A stretch of 64,000 bases of DNA from Amorphus coralli DSM 19760 (GCF_000374525.1 NZ_KB894570.1:310001-374000), one strand, 5' to 3'; shown: positions 45,363-57,800, counted from the first letter of the stretch. Translations and numbers: made by a program. Notes: generated from the letters alone by a model not told the origin.

Positions 45363-46352
45363 TCACTCCTTCGCCACGATCTCGACGATCTCCACCCGGC
45401 GGTTCTTCGATCGTCCGTCCTCCGTGCGGTTGGTGGCAACCGGCGCCATCATTCCGGCTCCCGCCGCCGTCATCCGCCTGGCGTCGATGCCGTAGCCGGA
45501 AGCCAGCCGAGTGGTAACGGCCTGGGCGCGGGCCTGGGAGAGGGTGAGGTTGTAGTCCATGCCGCCTTTGCCGTCGGTGTGGCCCACGACGAGAATCCTC
45601 ATCTCTGGATTGTCGCGCAAAAGCGTGGCGAGCTCCTCCACCTGAGGCTGGGATTCCGGCTTCAGGTCCGCCTCGTCGAAGTCGAAATGGAAGCCGTAGA
45701 CGGCGATCTTGCCCTCGCTGGCAAAGGCCTTCTCCATGTCGCCCGCCTCCACGAGCGTGATCTTGTCGGTTTCCATCGCCTCGCCCTCGACGATGGTGGC
45801 CGCGATTTGTGGCTCGCGCTCCAGATTGCCACCGGTCTCCACAGCGAGCAGCGCGACGCTGTCTTGCTGCCCGTCTTTGGATCGCTCCGCCAGCATGTAG
45901 ATCGAGGTGTTCCAGTTGGTCGTCAGGCCCAGCTTGCCGCGGCCCGCGTCCCATATCTCGGACAGGCTCACATCAGCACATTCCGTCTGACGGCAGAAGT
46001 AGTTGATCTCGAAACCCTTTTCCTCGAGTGCCTTCTGGTAGTTGCGCATCACCTCGAGCGGCGAGCGGCCGGGCGGACCCTCGTAGCGGATGCTGGTAAC
46101 GCGACCGGCGCGGTCGATCTGCCAGGAGCCCGGATCCTTGAGATTTTCCCTGGTGATCTTGGCAGCTGGCAGGCTGACCTCGTCGTAGGCGGACTGGAAA
46201 TACTGGGTGATCTCGGCGCCCTCGTAGCGGCCCAGCAGCGGGTGATCGCTGGACCCTTCGACATCGGCAGCACGTGCCGAAGGCGCCGCGGCAGCAAGGA
46301 TCGCTGCTACGGCAAGGGCCGTCGCGGCGGATGTCCGGAAACCGGTCGTCAT
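45363..46352 (-). CDS. OmpA-like peptidoglycan-binding periplasmic/outer-membrane protein
   Basis: The protein has 329 residues. A signal peptide ends at ARA|AD near residue 28. Residues about 30-200 form a region without a recognised domain, containing two close cysteines (FCRQTECADVS). The C-terminal OmpA domain (about 210-329) has FHFDFDEADLKPES, ILVVGHTDGKGGMDYN and SKNRRVEIVEI, which bind peptidoglycan. It has no predicted beta barrel, so it is probably periplasmic or a lipid-free outer-membrane linker. It lies opposite to and between glyQ and glyS. Confidence 0.88.
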   Translation of the reverse strand: MTTGFRTSAATALAVAAILAAAAPSARAADVEGSSDHPLLGRYEGAEITQYFQSAYDEVSLPAAKITRENLKDPGSWQIDRAGRVTSIRYEGPPGRSPLEVMRNYQKALEEKGFEINYFCRQTECADVSLSEIWDAGRGKLGLTTNWNTSIYMLAERSKDGQQDSVALLAVETGGNLEREPQIAATIVEGEAMETDKITLVEAGDMEKAFASEGKIAVYGFHFDFDEADLKPESQPQVEELATLLRDNPEMRILVVGHTDGKGGMDYNLTLSQARAQAVTTRLASGYGIDARRMTAAGAGMMAPVATNRTEDGRSKNRRVEIVEIVAKE

Positions 46353-46570
46353 TGTGGTCTCTCCCTCTGGTGCAGGATCCCCCAGACCCCGGGCCAGCCT
46401 GTGCAGCCAGCGTAGGCTCGCAAAGACGGCAACGGCGTGAAGCGAAAGCGACGCTGAGATGATCCGCCGCCTCTGGTCTCGCGCGCCAACTCAGTTTATG
46501 TCCGCAGCCACGGTCCGGCAGTGTCGCCGGTCACATCTTTTCGCCTCCCAGCCCGAGCGCCCACGTCCCC

Positions 46571-48943
46571 ATGCCCGAACTCCTGCTTGAACTCTTCTCC
46601 GAGGAAATTCCCGCGCGCATGCAGCGCCGGGCGGCCGATGACCTGAAGTCGCTGGTGACCAACGGTCTCGTTGAGGCGGGCCTCGTCTACGAGGGCGCTA
46701 TGGCAACGGCGACGCCACGCAGGCTCTGTCTGCATGTGATGGGCGTGCCAGGCCGGTCGCCGGAGAAGACCGAAGCGCGCAAGGGTCCGCGCGTCGGCGC
46801 CCCGGAGAAGGCGTTGGAAGGCTTCCTGCGCTCCGCCGGACTTGCCTCCGTCGACGAGGCCGAGATCGTCTCCGACCCGAAGAAGGGCGACTTCTACCAG
46901 GCCACCATCGTGACCCCGGGCCGCGACGCCGCCGAGGTCCTTGCCGAGCTTCTGCCGGAGGTGGTTCGCAAGTTTCCCTGGCCGAAGTCCATGCGCTGGG
47001 GCGCGGCCTCTGCGGAAGCTGGTGCGCTGCGCTGGGTGCGTCCGCTGCATTCCATCGTCTGCACCTTCGGGACGGAGACCGAGGACCCGGAAGTCGTGCG
47101 CTTCGAGGTAGGCGGAATCGCCTCCGGCGACGAAACGCGCGGCCATCGCTTCATGGCGCCGGACGCGTTCCGGGTGCGCCGGATGGACGACTACGTGGCG
47201 AAGCTGGAGAGCGCCAGGGTCGTGCTCGATCTCGACCGGCGCAAGCAGATGATCGTGCATGACGCGCGCGACCGGGCGCTGGCGCTCAACCTCGATCTCG
47301 TCGAGGACGAGGGGTTGCTGGAAGAGGTCGCCGGCCTGGTCGAATGGCCGGTGGTGCTTATCGGTCGCTTCGACGAGGCTTTCCTGGCGCTGCCTGACGA
47401 AGTGATCCGGCTTACCATCCGCGAAAACCAGAAGTGCTTCGTGCTGCGCGACCCGAAGACCGGCAGCCTCGCCAACGCCTTCGTGCTGACCTCGAACATC
47501 GAGGCGACCGACGGCGGTGCTGCCATCGTCGCCGGCAACGAGCGCGTCGTCCGCGCCCGCTTGTCGGATGCGGAATTCTTTTGGAAGACCGATCTCAACA
47601 CGCCGCTCGCCGACCACGCGGAACGGCTTGAGGCCGTCACCTTCCACGAAAAGCTGGGATCGCAGGCGGAGCGTGTCGAGCGCGTCGCCGCACTCGCCAG
47701 GGCGCTTGCGCCGATGGTGGGCGCCGATCCGGCCGCGGCGGAAGAGGCCGCGCGACTTGCGAAGGCCGATCTCGTCACCGGCATGGTCGGGGAGTTTCCG
47801 GAGCTGCAGGGCTATGTGGGCCGCCGCTACGCGGAGGCTCAGGGCGTTGACCCCGCGATCGCCGCGGCCGTTGAGGACCACTACAAGCCCGCCGGCCCGT
47901 CGGACGGCGTACCCACCGAGCCTGTGTCCATCGCGGTTGCGCTCGCCGACAAGCTCGACCTGCTGGTCTCATTCTGGGCCATCGATGAGAAGCCGACCGG
48001 CTCCAAGGACCCGTTTGCGCTCCGCCGCGCGGCACTCGGCGTCATCCGGATCATTCTGGAGAACGGGTTGCGGCTGGAACTACGTTCAGTTTTCAGAAGC
48101 GGGCACGAGCGATTGGTTCGAAGTGACCGCAATGCACTGCGACTTCTGCACAGGAAGCCGGGTGTCGATGTATTTACTTACCTTGATTCGTGGTTCTCGC
48201 CGTTCTCGTGGTCCAGTACCAACGAGGATGGAGACACACATATTGATTTTGAAGTTTGGGAGATTCCCGAGGATGATGAAATTTTCTACTATCTTGGAGA
48301 TGTAGATTCAGAATCAGTCACCGTTGGGTTTATGAAGTCGCATGGAAAGCAGATAAATTTCGAAAGAATAGCCTCAGAGAGTTACTCGTTAGGACGGCTG
48401 TCTAAACTCCCTCTGGATCTCCTTTCCTTCTTCATGGATCGCCTTAAGGTCCAGCTCCGCGATCAGGGGGCGCGCCACGATCTCGTGGACGCCGTTCTGG
48501 AGGGTAAGGAAGGTGCGTCCGATGATCTCCTGCTGATCACCCACCGTATCGACGCGCTGGGCGGCTTCCTGGCCACCGACGACGGTGCCAACCTGCTGGC
48601 CGGCTACAAGCGCGCAGCCAACATCCTGCGCGCCGAGGCGAAGAAGGACGGCCGCACGTTCGACGGCGAACCTGACGCCGGGCTCCTGAAGGAGCCGGAG
48701 GAGAAGGCACTGTTCGCCGCTATCGGCCCGGCTCGAGAAAAGGCGGCATCGGCCGTCGCCGCGGAGGACTTCGCCGGCGCGATGGAGGCGCTGGCCTCGT
48801 TGCGCGGGCCCGTCGACGCCTTCTTCGACAAGATCCTTGTCAACGCCGACGACCCGGCCCTGCGCGAAAACCGGCTGAAGCTTCTGAGCGCCATTCCGGC
48901 TGCAACCGCGGCCGTGGCCGATTTCTCCCGGATCTCCGGCTAG
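46571..48943 (+). CDS. glyS: Glycyl-tRNA synthetase beta subunit with internal insertion
   Basis: tRNA-binding subunit of GlyRS. At 790 residues it is about 100 longer than the roughly 690 usual for the family. N-terminal [39 protein letters not shown] and LDRRKQMI are typical, and C-terminal [19 protein letters not shown] through KILVNADD is intact. Between [12 protein letters not shown] (ending about residue 508) and [13 protein letters not shown] (from about 613) lies an extra stretch of about 103 residues with very different codon use. The frame is maintained throughout, so the gene is probably functional; the insert site is expected to be at the edge of an alpha-helical domain. Confidence 0.95.
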   Translation: MPELLLELFSEEIPARMQRRAADDLKSLVTNGLVEAGLVYEGAMATATPRRLCLHVMGVPGRSPEKTEARKGPRVGAPEKALEGFLRSAGLASVDEAEIVSDPKKGDFYQATIVTPGRDAAEVLAELLPEVVRKFPWPKSMRWGAASAEAGALRWVRPLHSIVCTFGTETEDPEVVRFEVGGIASGDETRGHRFMAPDAFRVRRMDDYVAKLESARVVLDLDRRKQMIVHDARDRALALNLDLVEDEGLLEEVAGLVEWPVVLIGRFDEAFLALPDEVIRLTIRENQKCFVLRDPKTGSLANAFVLTSNIEATDGGAAIVAGNERVVRARLSDAEFFWKTDLNTPLADHAERLEAVTFHEKLGSQAERVERVAALARALAPMVGADPAAAEEAARLAKADLVTGMVGEFPELQGYVGRRYAEAQGVDPAIAAAVEDHYKPAGPSDGVPTEPVSIAVALADKLDLLVSFWAIDEKPTGSKDPFALRRAALGVIRIILENGLRLELRSVFRSGHERLVRSDRNALRLLHRKPGVDVFTYLDSWFSPFSWSSTNEDGDTHIDFEVWEIPEDDEIFYYLGDVDSESVTVGFMKSHGKQINFERIASESYSLGRLSKLPLDLLSFFMDRLKVQLRDQGARHDLVDAVLEGKEGASDDLLLITHRIDALGGFLATDDGANLLAGYKRAANILRAEAKKDGRTFDGEPDAGLLKEPEEKALFAAIGPAREKAASAVAAEDFAGAMEALASLRGPVDAFFDKILVNADDPALRENRLKLLSAIPAATAAVADFSRISG
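48095..48403 (+). other. glyS: AT-rich in-frame insert within glyS
   Basis: Codes for about residues 509-611 of GlyS. It uses ATA, AGA, TTA, AAT and AGT codons that are rare in the rest of the window, and is much richer in A and T. It encodes acidic, aromatic sequence ([29 protein letters not shown]) that I do not recognise as part of GlyS or any domain. No flanking target duplication or inverted repeat is obvious. Confidence 0.8.
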
Positions 48944-49115
48944 GACGAACCCGTTGGCGCCTTCTTTCGGATCCGCATGAGCGGGTAGTCGGGGAAGCCA
49001 CCAGCATTTGATGTTCTACCAGTAAAACGCGGCCTCCCCGGCAAAGCGGTGGGCGGCTAGCCTTCTTGTTCGCGCGGCACACCGGAGGCCGCCAGAAACA
49101 AGATTGGATTCCGCC

Positions 49116-49526
49116 ATGAAGCCGCGCCTGCGCCACTTCGCCATCGTCGTTCGCGATCTCGAAGCGATGACCGAGTTCTACAAGTCGAACTTCGAGCTCG
49201 AGTTCGCCGGCTCCGAGACCATTGGGACTGGCACGGCCAACTACCTGACCGACGGCGTGGTGAACCTGGCGCTGCTGCACTTTTCCGACAAGACCGGCGA
49301 GGAACTGGACCGAATGGCCGGTCTCAACCATTTCGGCATCCAGGTCGACGACGTCGCCGAGTACGAGGCACGCGTCGAGGCCTCTGGCGGCAAATTCTTC
49401 TTCGAACTCGCGGGCTCGAAGCAGGGCAATTCCGAGCGCAAGTACAAGGATCCGGAAGGCGTCGTGTTCGACATTTCAGCCCACGGCTGGGTCGGGACGG
49501 ATGGGCGCGTCGAACCGGATGAGTAG
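49116..49526 (+). CDS. VOC superfamily (glyoxalase/bleomycin-resistance type) protein
   Basis: The protein has 136 residues, one vicinal-oxygen-chelate fold of two beta-alpha-beta-beta-beta modules. Likely metal ligands are His in LRHFAIVVRDL, His in GLNHFGIQVDD and Glu in KDPEGVVFDIS. The substrate is unknown; the group includes dioxygenases and lyases. I chose the second ATG (49116) as the start because the family begins right before the first strand. Confidence 0.88.
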   Translation: MKPRLRHFAIVVRDLEAMTEFYKSNFELEFAGSETIGTGTANYLTDGVVNLALLHFSDKTGEELDRMAGLNHFGIQVDDVAEYEARVEASGGKFFFELAGSKQGNSERKYKDPEGVVFDISAHGWVGTDGRVEPDE

Positions 49527-49698
49527 GCCGTCTGGCGCATCGCTTACAGACCAGGGCTTCAAGAGGCCGGCGTAAATACCCGAATAGAATAGGGTATTCG
49601 GAAAAGGCGCGCGACTCTCTCTCGCCCCGGGGTGGCCGTGCGCGTGCCATTGCAGCTATGGTCCCGGCATCCGAAACAGCTTGCGAGATACCAGCCCC

Positions 49699-50712
49699 AT
49701 GACCCTCCTGACCACGGCCGAGGAGATCTCCGACATCGCCTTCGGCTTCATGGGCTCGAAGGCCTTGTTCGCCGCGCTTCATTTCGGCGTGTTCACCCAT
49801 CTCGCCGAGAGGCCGATGACGGCGGAGGAGCTTGGACAGGCCGCCGGCCTGCCGGCGGAGAGGGCACGGACGCTGCTGACGGCGGTCGCCTCCCTCGGCC
49901 TGGTGTCGGTCGAGGACGGCCGCTTCGCCAACGCGCCGGCGGCGGAGGCCTTCCTGGTGAAGGGCGCGAAGTACGATTTCGGCGACTACCTGCGTCTGCA
50001 GGTGGATCGGCAGATGTACGGACTGCTCGACCAGATCGAACCGGCGCTGGCCAATCGTCTGCCCGAGGATGCGACCGGCAGCTACGCCGAGTGGTTCTCC
50101 GATCCCGAGCAGGCCCGGATCTACTCGGAAAGCCAGCACGCTGGTTCGCTCGGTCCGGCGCGAGGCCTTGCCAAGAGCGTCGACCTGGCCGGCGCGAGGA
50201 CGCTCCTCGACGTGGGGGGTGGCACCGGCGCCTACGCCATCACGCTCTGCAAGGCCAATCCGGACCTAGCCGCGACGGTGGTCGACTTCCCGAACGTCGC
50301 CGCGCTCGGCCGAGAGTATGTCGCCGAGGCGGGGCTCGCTGACCGGGTTTCCTATGTCGACGGCAACGCGCTGGAGACGGACTGGCCGGCCGGGCAGGAC
50401 TCGGTCCTGATGTCCTACCTCTTCTCCGGCGTGCCGGGTGAAGAGCACGACCGCCTGGTGCGTCGCGCTTATGACACCCTGACGCCCGGCGGCCTGTATA
50501 TGGTCCACGATTTCGTGGTGGACGCGGATCGGACCGGCCCCAAGCTCGCCGCTCTCTGGCAGCTCCAGCACACGGCCTTCACGCCGACGGCGCGCAGTCT
50601 CGACGAGGCAACGCTCGCCGACATGATGACCGGCGCGGGCTTCGAGGGTGTCGAGGTGCGGGAAATGATCCCCGGTCTGACCATGCTGGCTACGGGCCGC
50701 AAGCCGGGTTGA
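49699..50712 (+). CDS. SAM-dependent O-methyltransferase (acetylserotonin/hydroxyneurosporene type)
   Basis: The protein has 337 residues. An N-terminal winged-helix dimerisation domain (MTAEELGQAAGLPAERARTL) is followed by a Rossmann methyltransferase domain. Its SAM motif is LLDVGGGTGAYAI near residue 174, then VVDFPNV. PGEEHDRLVRRAYDTLTPGG and VHDFVVDADRTGP complete the fold. Relatives methylate small aromatic or polyketide hydroxyls; no biosynthetic cluster is near, so the substrate is open. I chose the ATG at 49699. A hairpin terminator follows. Confidence 0.87.
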   Translation: MTLLTTAEEISDIAFGFMGSKALFAALHFGVFTHLAERPMTAEELGQAAGLPAERARTLLTAVASLGLVSVEDGRFANAPAAEAFLVKGAKYDFGDYLRLQVDRQMYGLLDQIEPALANRLPEDATGSYAEWFSDPEQARIYSESQHAGSLGPARGLAKSVDLAGARTLLDVGGGTGAYAITLCKANPDLAATVVDFPNVAALGREYVAEAGLADRVSYVDGNALETDWPAGQDSVLMSYLFSGVPGEEHDRLVRRAYDTLTPGGLYMVHDFVVDADRTGPKLAALWQLQHTAFTPTARSLDEATLADMMTGAGFEGVEVREMIPGLTMLATGRKPG

Positions 50713-50719
50713 GGCGCCT

Positions 50720-50757
50720 GAAATCGGGGCATTTGGCCCCGATTTCTCTTTCCTTTC
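50720..50757 (+). terminator. Rho-independent terminator after the methyltransferase
   Basis: GAAATCGGGGC and GCCCCGATTTC pair perfectly with a five-base loop; TCTTTCCTTT follows. Confidence 0.7.
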
Positions 50758-50809
50758 GGGCGCTTGTCTGCAGATTTTTACGTGCTGGCGCCTGCGCGAT
50801 GCGCCGGCC

Positions 50810-51357
50810 TTAGCCGACGCGCTTCATCAGCATGGCGAAGCGGGTCAGGCCTTCCGGCCAAGGGCCGTGACCGCTTTCGTCGTTGATGTGGCCCGCTTCG
50901 CCCGCGTCGATCAGATGCGAGCCCCAGCTCGCCGCGAAGTCTTCCGCGCGCTCGTAGGAGCACCATGGGTCGGTGCGGCTCGCCACCATCAGCGACGGAA
51001 AGGGCAGGGGATCGCGCGGCAACGGCGCGAAGCCATGGACCTCGGCCGGCATGTCGTTGCGCTCCACGTCCGGGACGCCCACCAGGAACGCACCGGCCAC
51101 GCCCGGCAACCCGGTTTCCGCCGCTGCCTGGACCGCCACGACCGTTCCCAGCGAATGGGCGATCAGTACGACCGGCCGCTTCGCTGCCTTCACGGCGGCT
51201 GCGAGGGAATCCGTCCATTCCTGCCTGTCAGGCGCGTCGTAGTCGGCGGGCACGATCCGCCGCGCCGACCTCAGCTTCTCCTCCCAGCGGGAATACCAGT
51301 GGTCGGGCGTGCCGCCGCCCAGACCCGGCAGGATCAGGAGCTCGGCGTCGGACGTTT

Positions 51358-51361
<4 letters not shown>
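50810..51361 (-). CDS. RBBP9/YdeN-type alpha/beta hydrolase
   Basis: The protein has 183 residues, a minimal serine hydrolase. LILPGLGGGTPDHWYSRWE at the start is the family signature. The nucleophile is Ser in IAHSLGTVVAV, Asp in SRTDPWCSYERA is a candidate acid and GHINDESGHGPWPEG holds the His. Its ATG overlaps the purB stop by four bases, so it is translated behind purB. Function in bacteria is unknown. Confidence 0.9.
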
Positions 51362-52677
<1,316 letters not shown>

Positions 52678-52864
52678 CGTTTCGTCAGCTCCGAGGGGGA
52701 AGGAGGCTCGGCCATAGCAAAGCCGGCGCGTTGCGACAATCTCGGCGGGGCGGGGAGCAGATGCGCGGGACGCGCGCGGCTTGCGAGAAGGACGCGATTT
52801 GCGCACACTTTACAGGCCGTCCCCCGAGTTGCGACCCGCCCAGCCAGGATAACGAGGATAACCG

Positions 52865-54115
52865 ATGACCGAGCGCGCCGATATCGCCGTTCTCGGTGCC
52901 GGTATCGTCGGGGTGTCGACGGCCCTGCATCTCTTGCAGCGCGGTCGCACTGTGCTCCTGATCGATCGGCGGGAGCCGGGCGAGGAGACGTCTTACGGCA
53001 ATGCCGGCGTCGTGGCGCGCGACGCGCTGGTACCTGTGCTGTTTCCGCAAGGAGTTCAGGCGCTGTGGCCCTTCGCGCTGAACCGGACGGTTGCCGCCCA
53101 CTATCACCTGCGCGACCTGTTAGGCTTCGCGCCCTGGCTCGCAGCGCTCAGGCGCAACTCCGCTCCGGCCGTTGTTGAGCGGTACGCGACCATCGCCGAC
53201 CGCCTCGCCCGGGAGGTCGTCCGCGCGCACCATGCGTTGGCCGGTCCGGCCGGAGCCGAGCATCTCTTTCGCCAGACCGGGTGGCTGCGCATCTTTCGAA
53301 CACCGGAGGGCTTCGCCGGGGCGGAAAAGCGGCTGCTGGCAAAGGCGCGTGCGGCCGGCGTCGCGTTCGAGGTGCTGGACACGGCCGCGACCCTTGCGAT
53401 CGAGCCGCACCTTGAGCCCGCCTTTCACCGCGCCATCCTGTTTCCGGAAACGGAATCCGTTGCCAGCCCTGGCCGCGTCACCCAGGCCTATGCGGAGCAC
53501 TTCATCGCCAACGGCGGCCGCTTCCTGAAACGGGAGATCGCCGAGATCCGTCCCCTTGCCAAAGGCTTCGAGATCGGAGTGGGCGGCGAAACGGTGCATG
53601 CTGATCAGGTGGTCGTCTGTCTCGGGATCTGGTCGAAGGCGGCCCTGAAACCGCTTGGCTACGACCTGCCATTGGCGCCCAAGCGCGGCTACCACCGTCA
53701 CTACGCGCCGGCTGGCGAGGCATCACTTTCGCGGCCCGTCGTCGATATCGAGAATGGCTGTCTGGTCACGCCGATGCTGGACGGGATCCGACTGACCACG
53801 GGGGTCGAGTTCGCCCGCCACGACAGTCGGCCGACCCCGGTTCAGATCGCGCGGTCGGAGGCCGCCATGCGGGAGCTTTTTCCACTCGGCGCGCCGGTGG
53901 AGGCAACGCCGTGGATGGGCTCGCGGCCGTGCTTCCCGGATTCACTCGCCGCCATCGGTCCGGCGCCGAACCATCAGGGACTCTGGTTCAATTTCGGCCA
54001 CGGCCACGAAGGCTTCTCGCAAGGGCCGGCGGCCGGTCACCTGCTGGCCGACCTCGTCACCTGGTCGCGCCCGCTGGTCGACCCGGAGCCCTATTCGCCG
54101 GCACGCTTTTCCTGA
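52865..54115 (+). CDS. FAD-dependent amino-acid oxidase/dehydrogenase (DadA-like)
   Basis: The protein has 416 residues in the DAO fold. The FAD site is IAVLGAGIVGVSTALHLLQ near the N-terminus, with GEETSYGNAGVV next, which is typical of the DadA group. LGYDLPLAPKRGYH and GHGHEGFSQGPAAG, near the C-terminus, bind FAD. It probably oxidises a D-amino acid or a similar amine. It converges with an Lrp gene 6 bases away, which fits amino-acid catabolism, but the substrate is not known. Confidence 0.9.
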   Translation: MTERADIAVLGAGIVGVSTALHLLQRGRTVLLIDRREPGEETSYGNAGVVARDALVPVLFPQGVQALWPFALNRTVAAHYHLRDLLGFAPWLAALRRNSAPAVVERYATIADRLAREVVRAHHALAGPAGAEHLFRQTGWLRIFRTPEGFAGAEKRLLAKARAAGVAFEVLDTAATLAIEPHLEPAFHRAILFPETESVASPGRVTQAYAEHFIANGGRFLKREIAEIRPLAKGFEIGVGGETVHADQVVVCLGIWSKAALKPLGYDLPLAPKRGYHRHYAPAGEASLSRPVVDIENGCLVTPMLDGIRLTTGVEFARHDSRPTPVQIARSEAAMRELFPLGAPVEATPWMGSRPCFPDSLAAIGPAPNHQGLWFNFGHGHEGFSQGPAAGHLLADLVTWSRPLVDPEPYSPARFS

Positions 54116-54121
54116 TCAAAA

Positions 54122-54610
54122 CTAGGTTTCCCGGATCGGCAACGCCGGTGTGTCCTTCACTGTAGCGATGACGATGCGCGACTGCACGTCCGACACCAGC
54201 TCATTGTTGAGAAGCTTGAGGCGCAGGAAGTCGTCATAGTCCTTGATGTCCTCGGCGACGATCTTCAGCAGATAGTCCACCGCGCCGGTGATGCGCTCGC
54301 ACAGCACAACCTCCGGCCAGCGGTTCACCATCCGATCGAACTCTTCCATGTTGTCCCGGCTCGGGATCGACAGCTTGACGAACGAATAGGACGCGAACTG
54401 CAGGCCAACCGCCTCACGATCCACCAGTGCCGCGATCTGGCGCACGACACCGCCGTCCTTGAGCTTCTTGATGCGCCGCCAGCAGGGCGTCTGGCTCATG
54501 CCGGCCTGGCGCGCGATCTCTGCAATGGAAAGCGATGCATCGCGTTGCAGGATTCGCAGCACTCGAATGTCGGCGGGATCGAGATGCGTTGTTCCGGGTG
54601 AGGCTTTCAT
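54122..54610 (-). CDS. Lrp/AsnC family transcription regulator
   Basis: The protein has 162 residues. The N-terminal helix-turn-helix has LDPADIRVLRILQRDASLSI and IARQAGMSQTPCWRRIKKL; the C-terminal RAM domain senses amino acids. It is divergent from the indolepyruvate ferredoxin oxidoreductase gene across 222 bases, the usual arrangement for a local regulator of that gene, and convergent with a DadA-like gene. Confidence 0.94.
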   Translation of the reverse strand: MKASPGTTHLDPADIRVLRILQRDASLSIAEIARQAGMSQTPCWRRIKKLKDGGVVRQIAALVDREAVGLQFASYSFVKLSIPSRDNMEEFDRMVNRWPEVVLCERITGAVDYLLKIVAEDIKDYDDFLRLKLLNNELVSDVQSRIVIATVKDTPALPIRET

Positions 54611-54622
54611 TTCGGATCAGTC

Positions 54623-54679
54623 TTCTCATTTGTGCACCCTGCGCCGCGAGGATAGCACAGAAATTCCCTCGAATGAGAA
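54623..54679. promoter_or_regulatory. Candidate Lrp operator (inverted repeat)
   Basis: TTCTCAT at 54623-54629 and ATGAGAA at 54673-54679 form a perfect 7-base inverted repeat about 43 bases apart, in the relatively AT-rich part of the Lrp/oxidoreductase intergenic region. Lrp proteins often bind paired sites; this is inferred. Confidence 0.25.
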
Positions 54680-54832
54680 CAAACTATCCTTCTGAAGGCA
54701 GGCGAGGGCGGCATCCGTCCGTTCGCCCGCCCGACGGCAGGCCGGACATGGCCTCCCGGATCCGTGAAAATGGCCGGGCAACCAAAGGCTGATCGGGCGC
54801 GTTTCCACACATCGGGATTTGCGGGAGGCCAT

Positions 54833-57800
54833 ATGACGGCACAACCGGTCAGCGTATCCTTGGACGACAAGTACAGGTTGGAGCGCGGCACCGTCTACAT
54901 GACGGGGATTCAGGCGCTCATGCGTGTCGGCCTCGATCAGATCCGCGCGGACCGCGAGGCCGGCCACCGGACCGGGGGATTCTACTCTGGATACCGCGGC
55001 TCGCCGCTAGGCGGCCTCGACAAGGAACTTGCGCGCGAAAAGACGTTGCTCGGCGAGCACGACATCGTCTTCACGCCCGGCGTCAACGAGGAGCTCGGCG
55101 CGACCGCCGTCTGGGGTACCCAGAAGGTGGGCCTGCACGGCAAAGGCTCCACACACGAGGGCGTCTTCGGCATCTGGTATGGCAAGGCCCCGGGCGTCGA
55201 CCGCGCCAGCGACGCGCTGAAACAGGCGAATGCCAGCGGCACCGCGCCGCTTGGCGGCTGTCTGGCGCTCTGCGGCGACGACCACCTTGCCAAGTCGTCG
55301 ATCCTGCCGGCCCAGAGCGAGTTCGGCCTGCTCAACTTCGAAATGCCGATCCTCAACCCGTCCGATCTCCAGGACGTGCTCGACTACGGCCTGCACGGCC
55401 TCGCCATGTCGCGCTTTTCCGGCCTGTGGACCGGCATTCTCTGCCTTGCGGACACGATGGATTCCTCCGGTCTCGTTTCCGTCGACCCGGAGCGGCTTGC
55501 CATCGTCACACCCGATGAGCACGACCCGCGTCGCGAAGCGGATATCAACCGGGTTCTCCTGCTCAAGAACCGGCTGGAAACCGAACGCGTCCTTCGAGAG
55601 CACAAGCTGCCCGCGGCGCAGGCTTACGTCCGGGCCAACGGGCTCGACCGTGTCGCTTTCGGTTCGCATTGCCCCCGCTACGGCATCGTGACCTCCGGCA
55701 AGGCCTACCGCGACCTGCGCCAGGCCTTCGAGCTGCTCGGCATCGACGAGGCGGTCGCGCGGCGCATCGGGCTCGCCGTCTTCAAGGTCGCCATGCCGTG
55801 GCCGCTTGAGCCCTCGCGGATCGCAGCCTTCGCCCGCGGCCTCGACCGGCTGATGGTGGTCGAGCACAAGCGCGCCTTCATGGAGCCGCAGATCAAGGAG
55901 CTGCTTTACGGTTGGCCTGAAGATCAGCGCCCGCGCATCTGGGGCAAGAAAACGCCGGACGGCGCGCCGTTCCTCTCCGACGTGCTGGAGCTGCCGGCTC
56001 CTGAAATCGTCGAGGCGCTGCTCGCGTTCGTGCCGGAGGTCCAGGACGACGGCGCCATGCGCTCGGTGGCGGAACGCCTCGTCATGCGTTCCGCCTGGGC
56101 CGGCGGCCATGCCGAGAAGGCGCAGCGGTCGGCCTATTTCTGCGCCGGCTGTCCGCATTCTTCGTCCACGGTGGTGCCGGAGGGGGCCCGTGCCCAGCCG
56201 GGTATCGGCTGCCATGCGATGACCGAAATCAACGGCCGCACCACCGACGGCCAGATCGCCATGGGCGGCGAGGGTGTCCTGTGGGTCGGCCAGCAGCCTT
56301 TCTCCAACGACACCCACATGTTCGTGAACCTCGGTGACGGGACCTATTTCCACTCCGGCATCCTGGCGATCCGTCAGGCCGTCGCCGCCAACGTTCCGAT
56401 CACCTACAAGATCCTGTTCAACGACGCCGTCGCGATGACCGGCGGTCAGCCCTTCGACGGGCCGCTGTCGGTTCCGCAGATTTCCCGCCAGTTGGCGGCA
56501 GAGGGCGTCGAGAAGATCGTCGTGTTGTCCGAGCGACCGCATCTCTACGAGGGCGTCACCGACCTCGCTCCCGGCACGCCGGTGCGTGACCGCGGTGAAT
56601 TGATGCCGACCCAGGAGGAACTGGCCGCTTATCCTGGCGTCTCCGCCATCATCTTCGACCAGACCTGCGCGGCGGAGAAGCGTCGCCGCCGCAAAAAGGG
56701 CGGCTACGAGGACCCCGACAAGCGGCTGTTCATCAACTCCCGTGTCTGCGAGGGCTGTGGCGACTGTTCCGTTCAATCGAACTGCATCGCGGTGGAGCCG
56801 CTCGAGACCGAGTTCGGCCACAAGCGGCGCATCAACCAGTCGAGCTGCAACAAGGACTTCTCCTGCGTGAAGGGCTTTTGCCCGTCCTTCGTGTGGGTCG
56901 AAGGCGCCGATCTGGTCACCGCGGAAGACGCCCACCTCGATATCGACGCGATGGCCGCCCGGCTCGCTCGACCCACGCCCGACGTTCCCACCGCCACACG
57001 CAACATCCTCGTCGCCGGCATCGGTGGCATGGGCGTCACCACCGTCGGCGCGGTAATGGCCATGGCCGGTCACATCGACGGCCTCAACGTCACCACGCTC
57101 GACGTTACCGGCCTGGCCCAGAAGAACGGACCGGTCACATCGCATCTGCGTATTGGACCGAAGGGGCGGGACATCGAAGGCCCGCGCATCCCGACCGCCA
57201 GCCTCGACGTGCTGCTCGCCGCCGACATGCTGGTGGCCTGCTCGGCCGACGTGCTGGGTCTGGCCGAAGCCGAGGGTACAGCGACGGTTGCCAACACCCA
57301 TGTCGCGCCGACGGCCGAGTTCGTCATGAAGCAGACGCTCTCCTTCGAGGAGGCGCGCCTGAAGAAGACGCTCGAAGAGGGCAGCCGCGACTTTACAGCC
57401 GTGGACGCGGCCGACCTTGCCGAGCGCCTGATGGGCGACGCGCTCTACACCAACATGATCCTCGCCGGCGCCGCCTGGCAGAAGGGCGAGATCCCTCTTT
57501 CCTTCGAGGCGATCGAGACGGCAATCCGTCTGAACGGCGCAGCGGTGGACAAGAACCTCAAGGCGTTTGCCGTCGGTCGCGTGGCCGCCGCCGATCCCGG
57601 AGCGCTCGCCGAGGCGCTGCCGAAAGAGGAGCATCCGGAGGAAGAGTCCCTCGATCAGCGTATCGCGGTGTTGTCGGAGGAACTCGTTCGCTACCAGGGG
57701 CACGGCTATGCCCGCCGCTTCCGCGATCTTGTTGCGAAGGTGAGGATCGCCGACGAGGAGAGGGGGCAGGGCACCCTGCGGCTGACCAGGACGATCGCGG

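Noticed and set aside
48062-48420. glyS insert considered as an intein
   Set aside because: Far too short, and none of the intein splicing motifs (N-terminal Cys/Ser block, His-Asn at the end) are seen.
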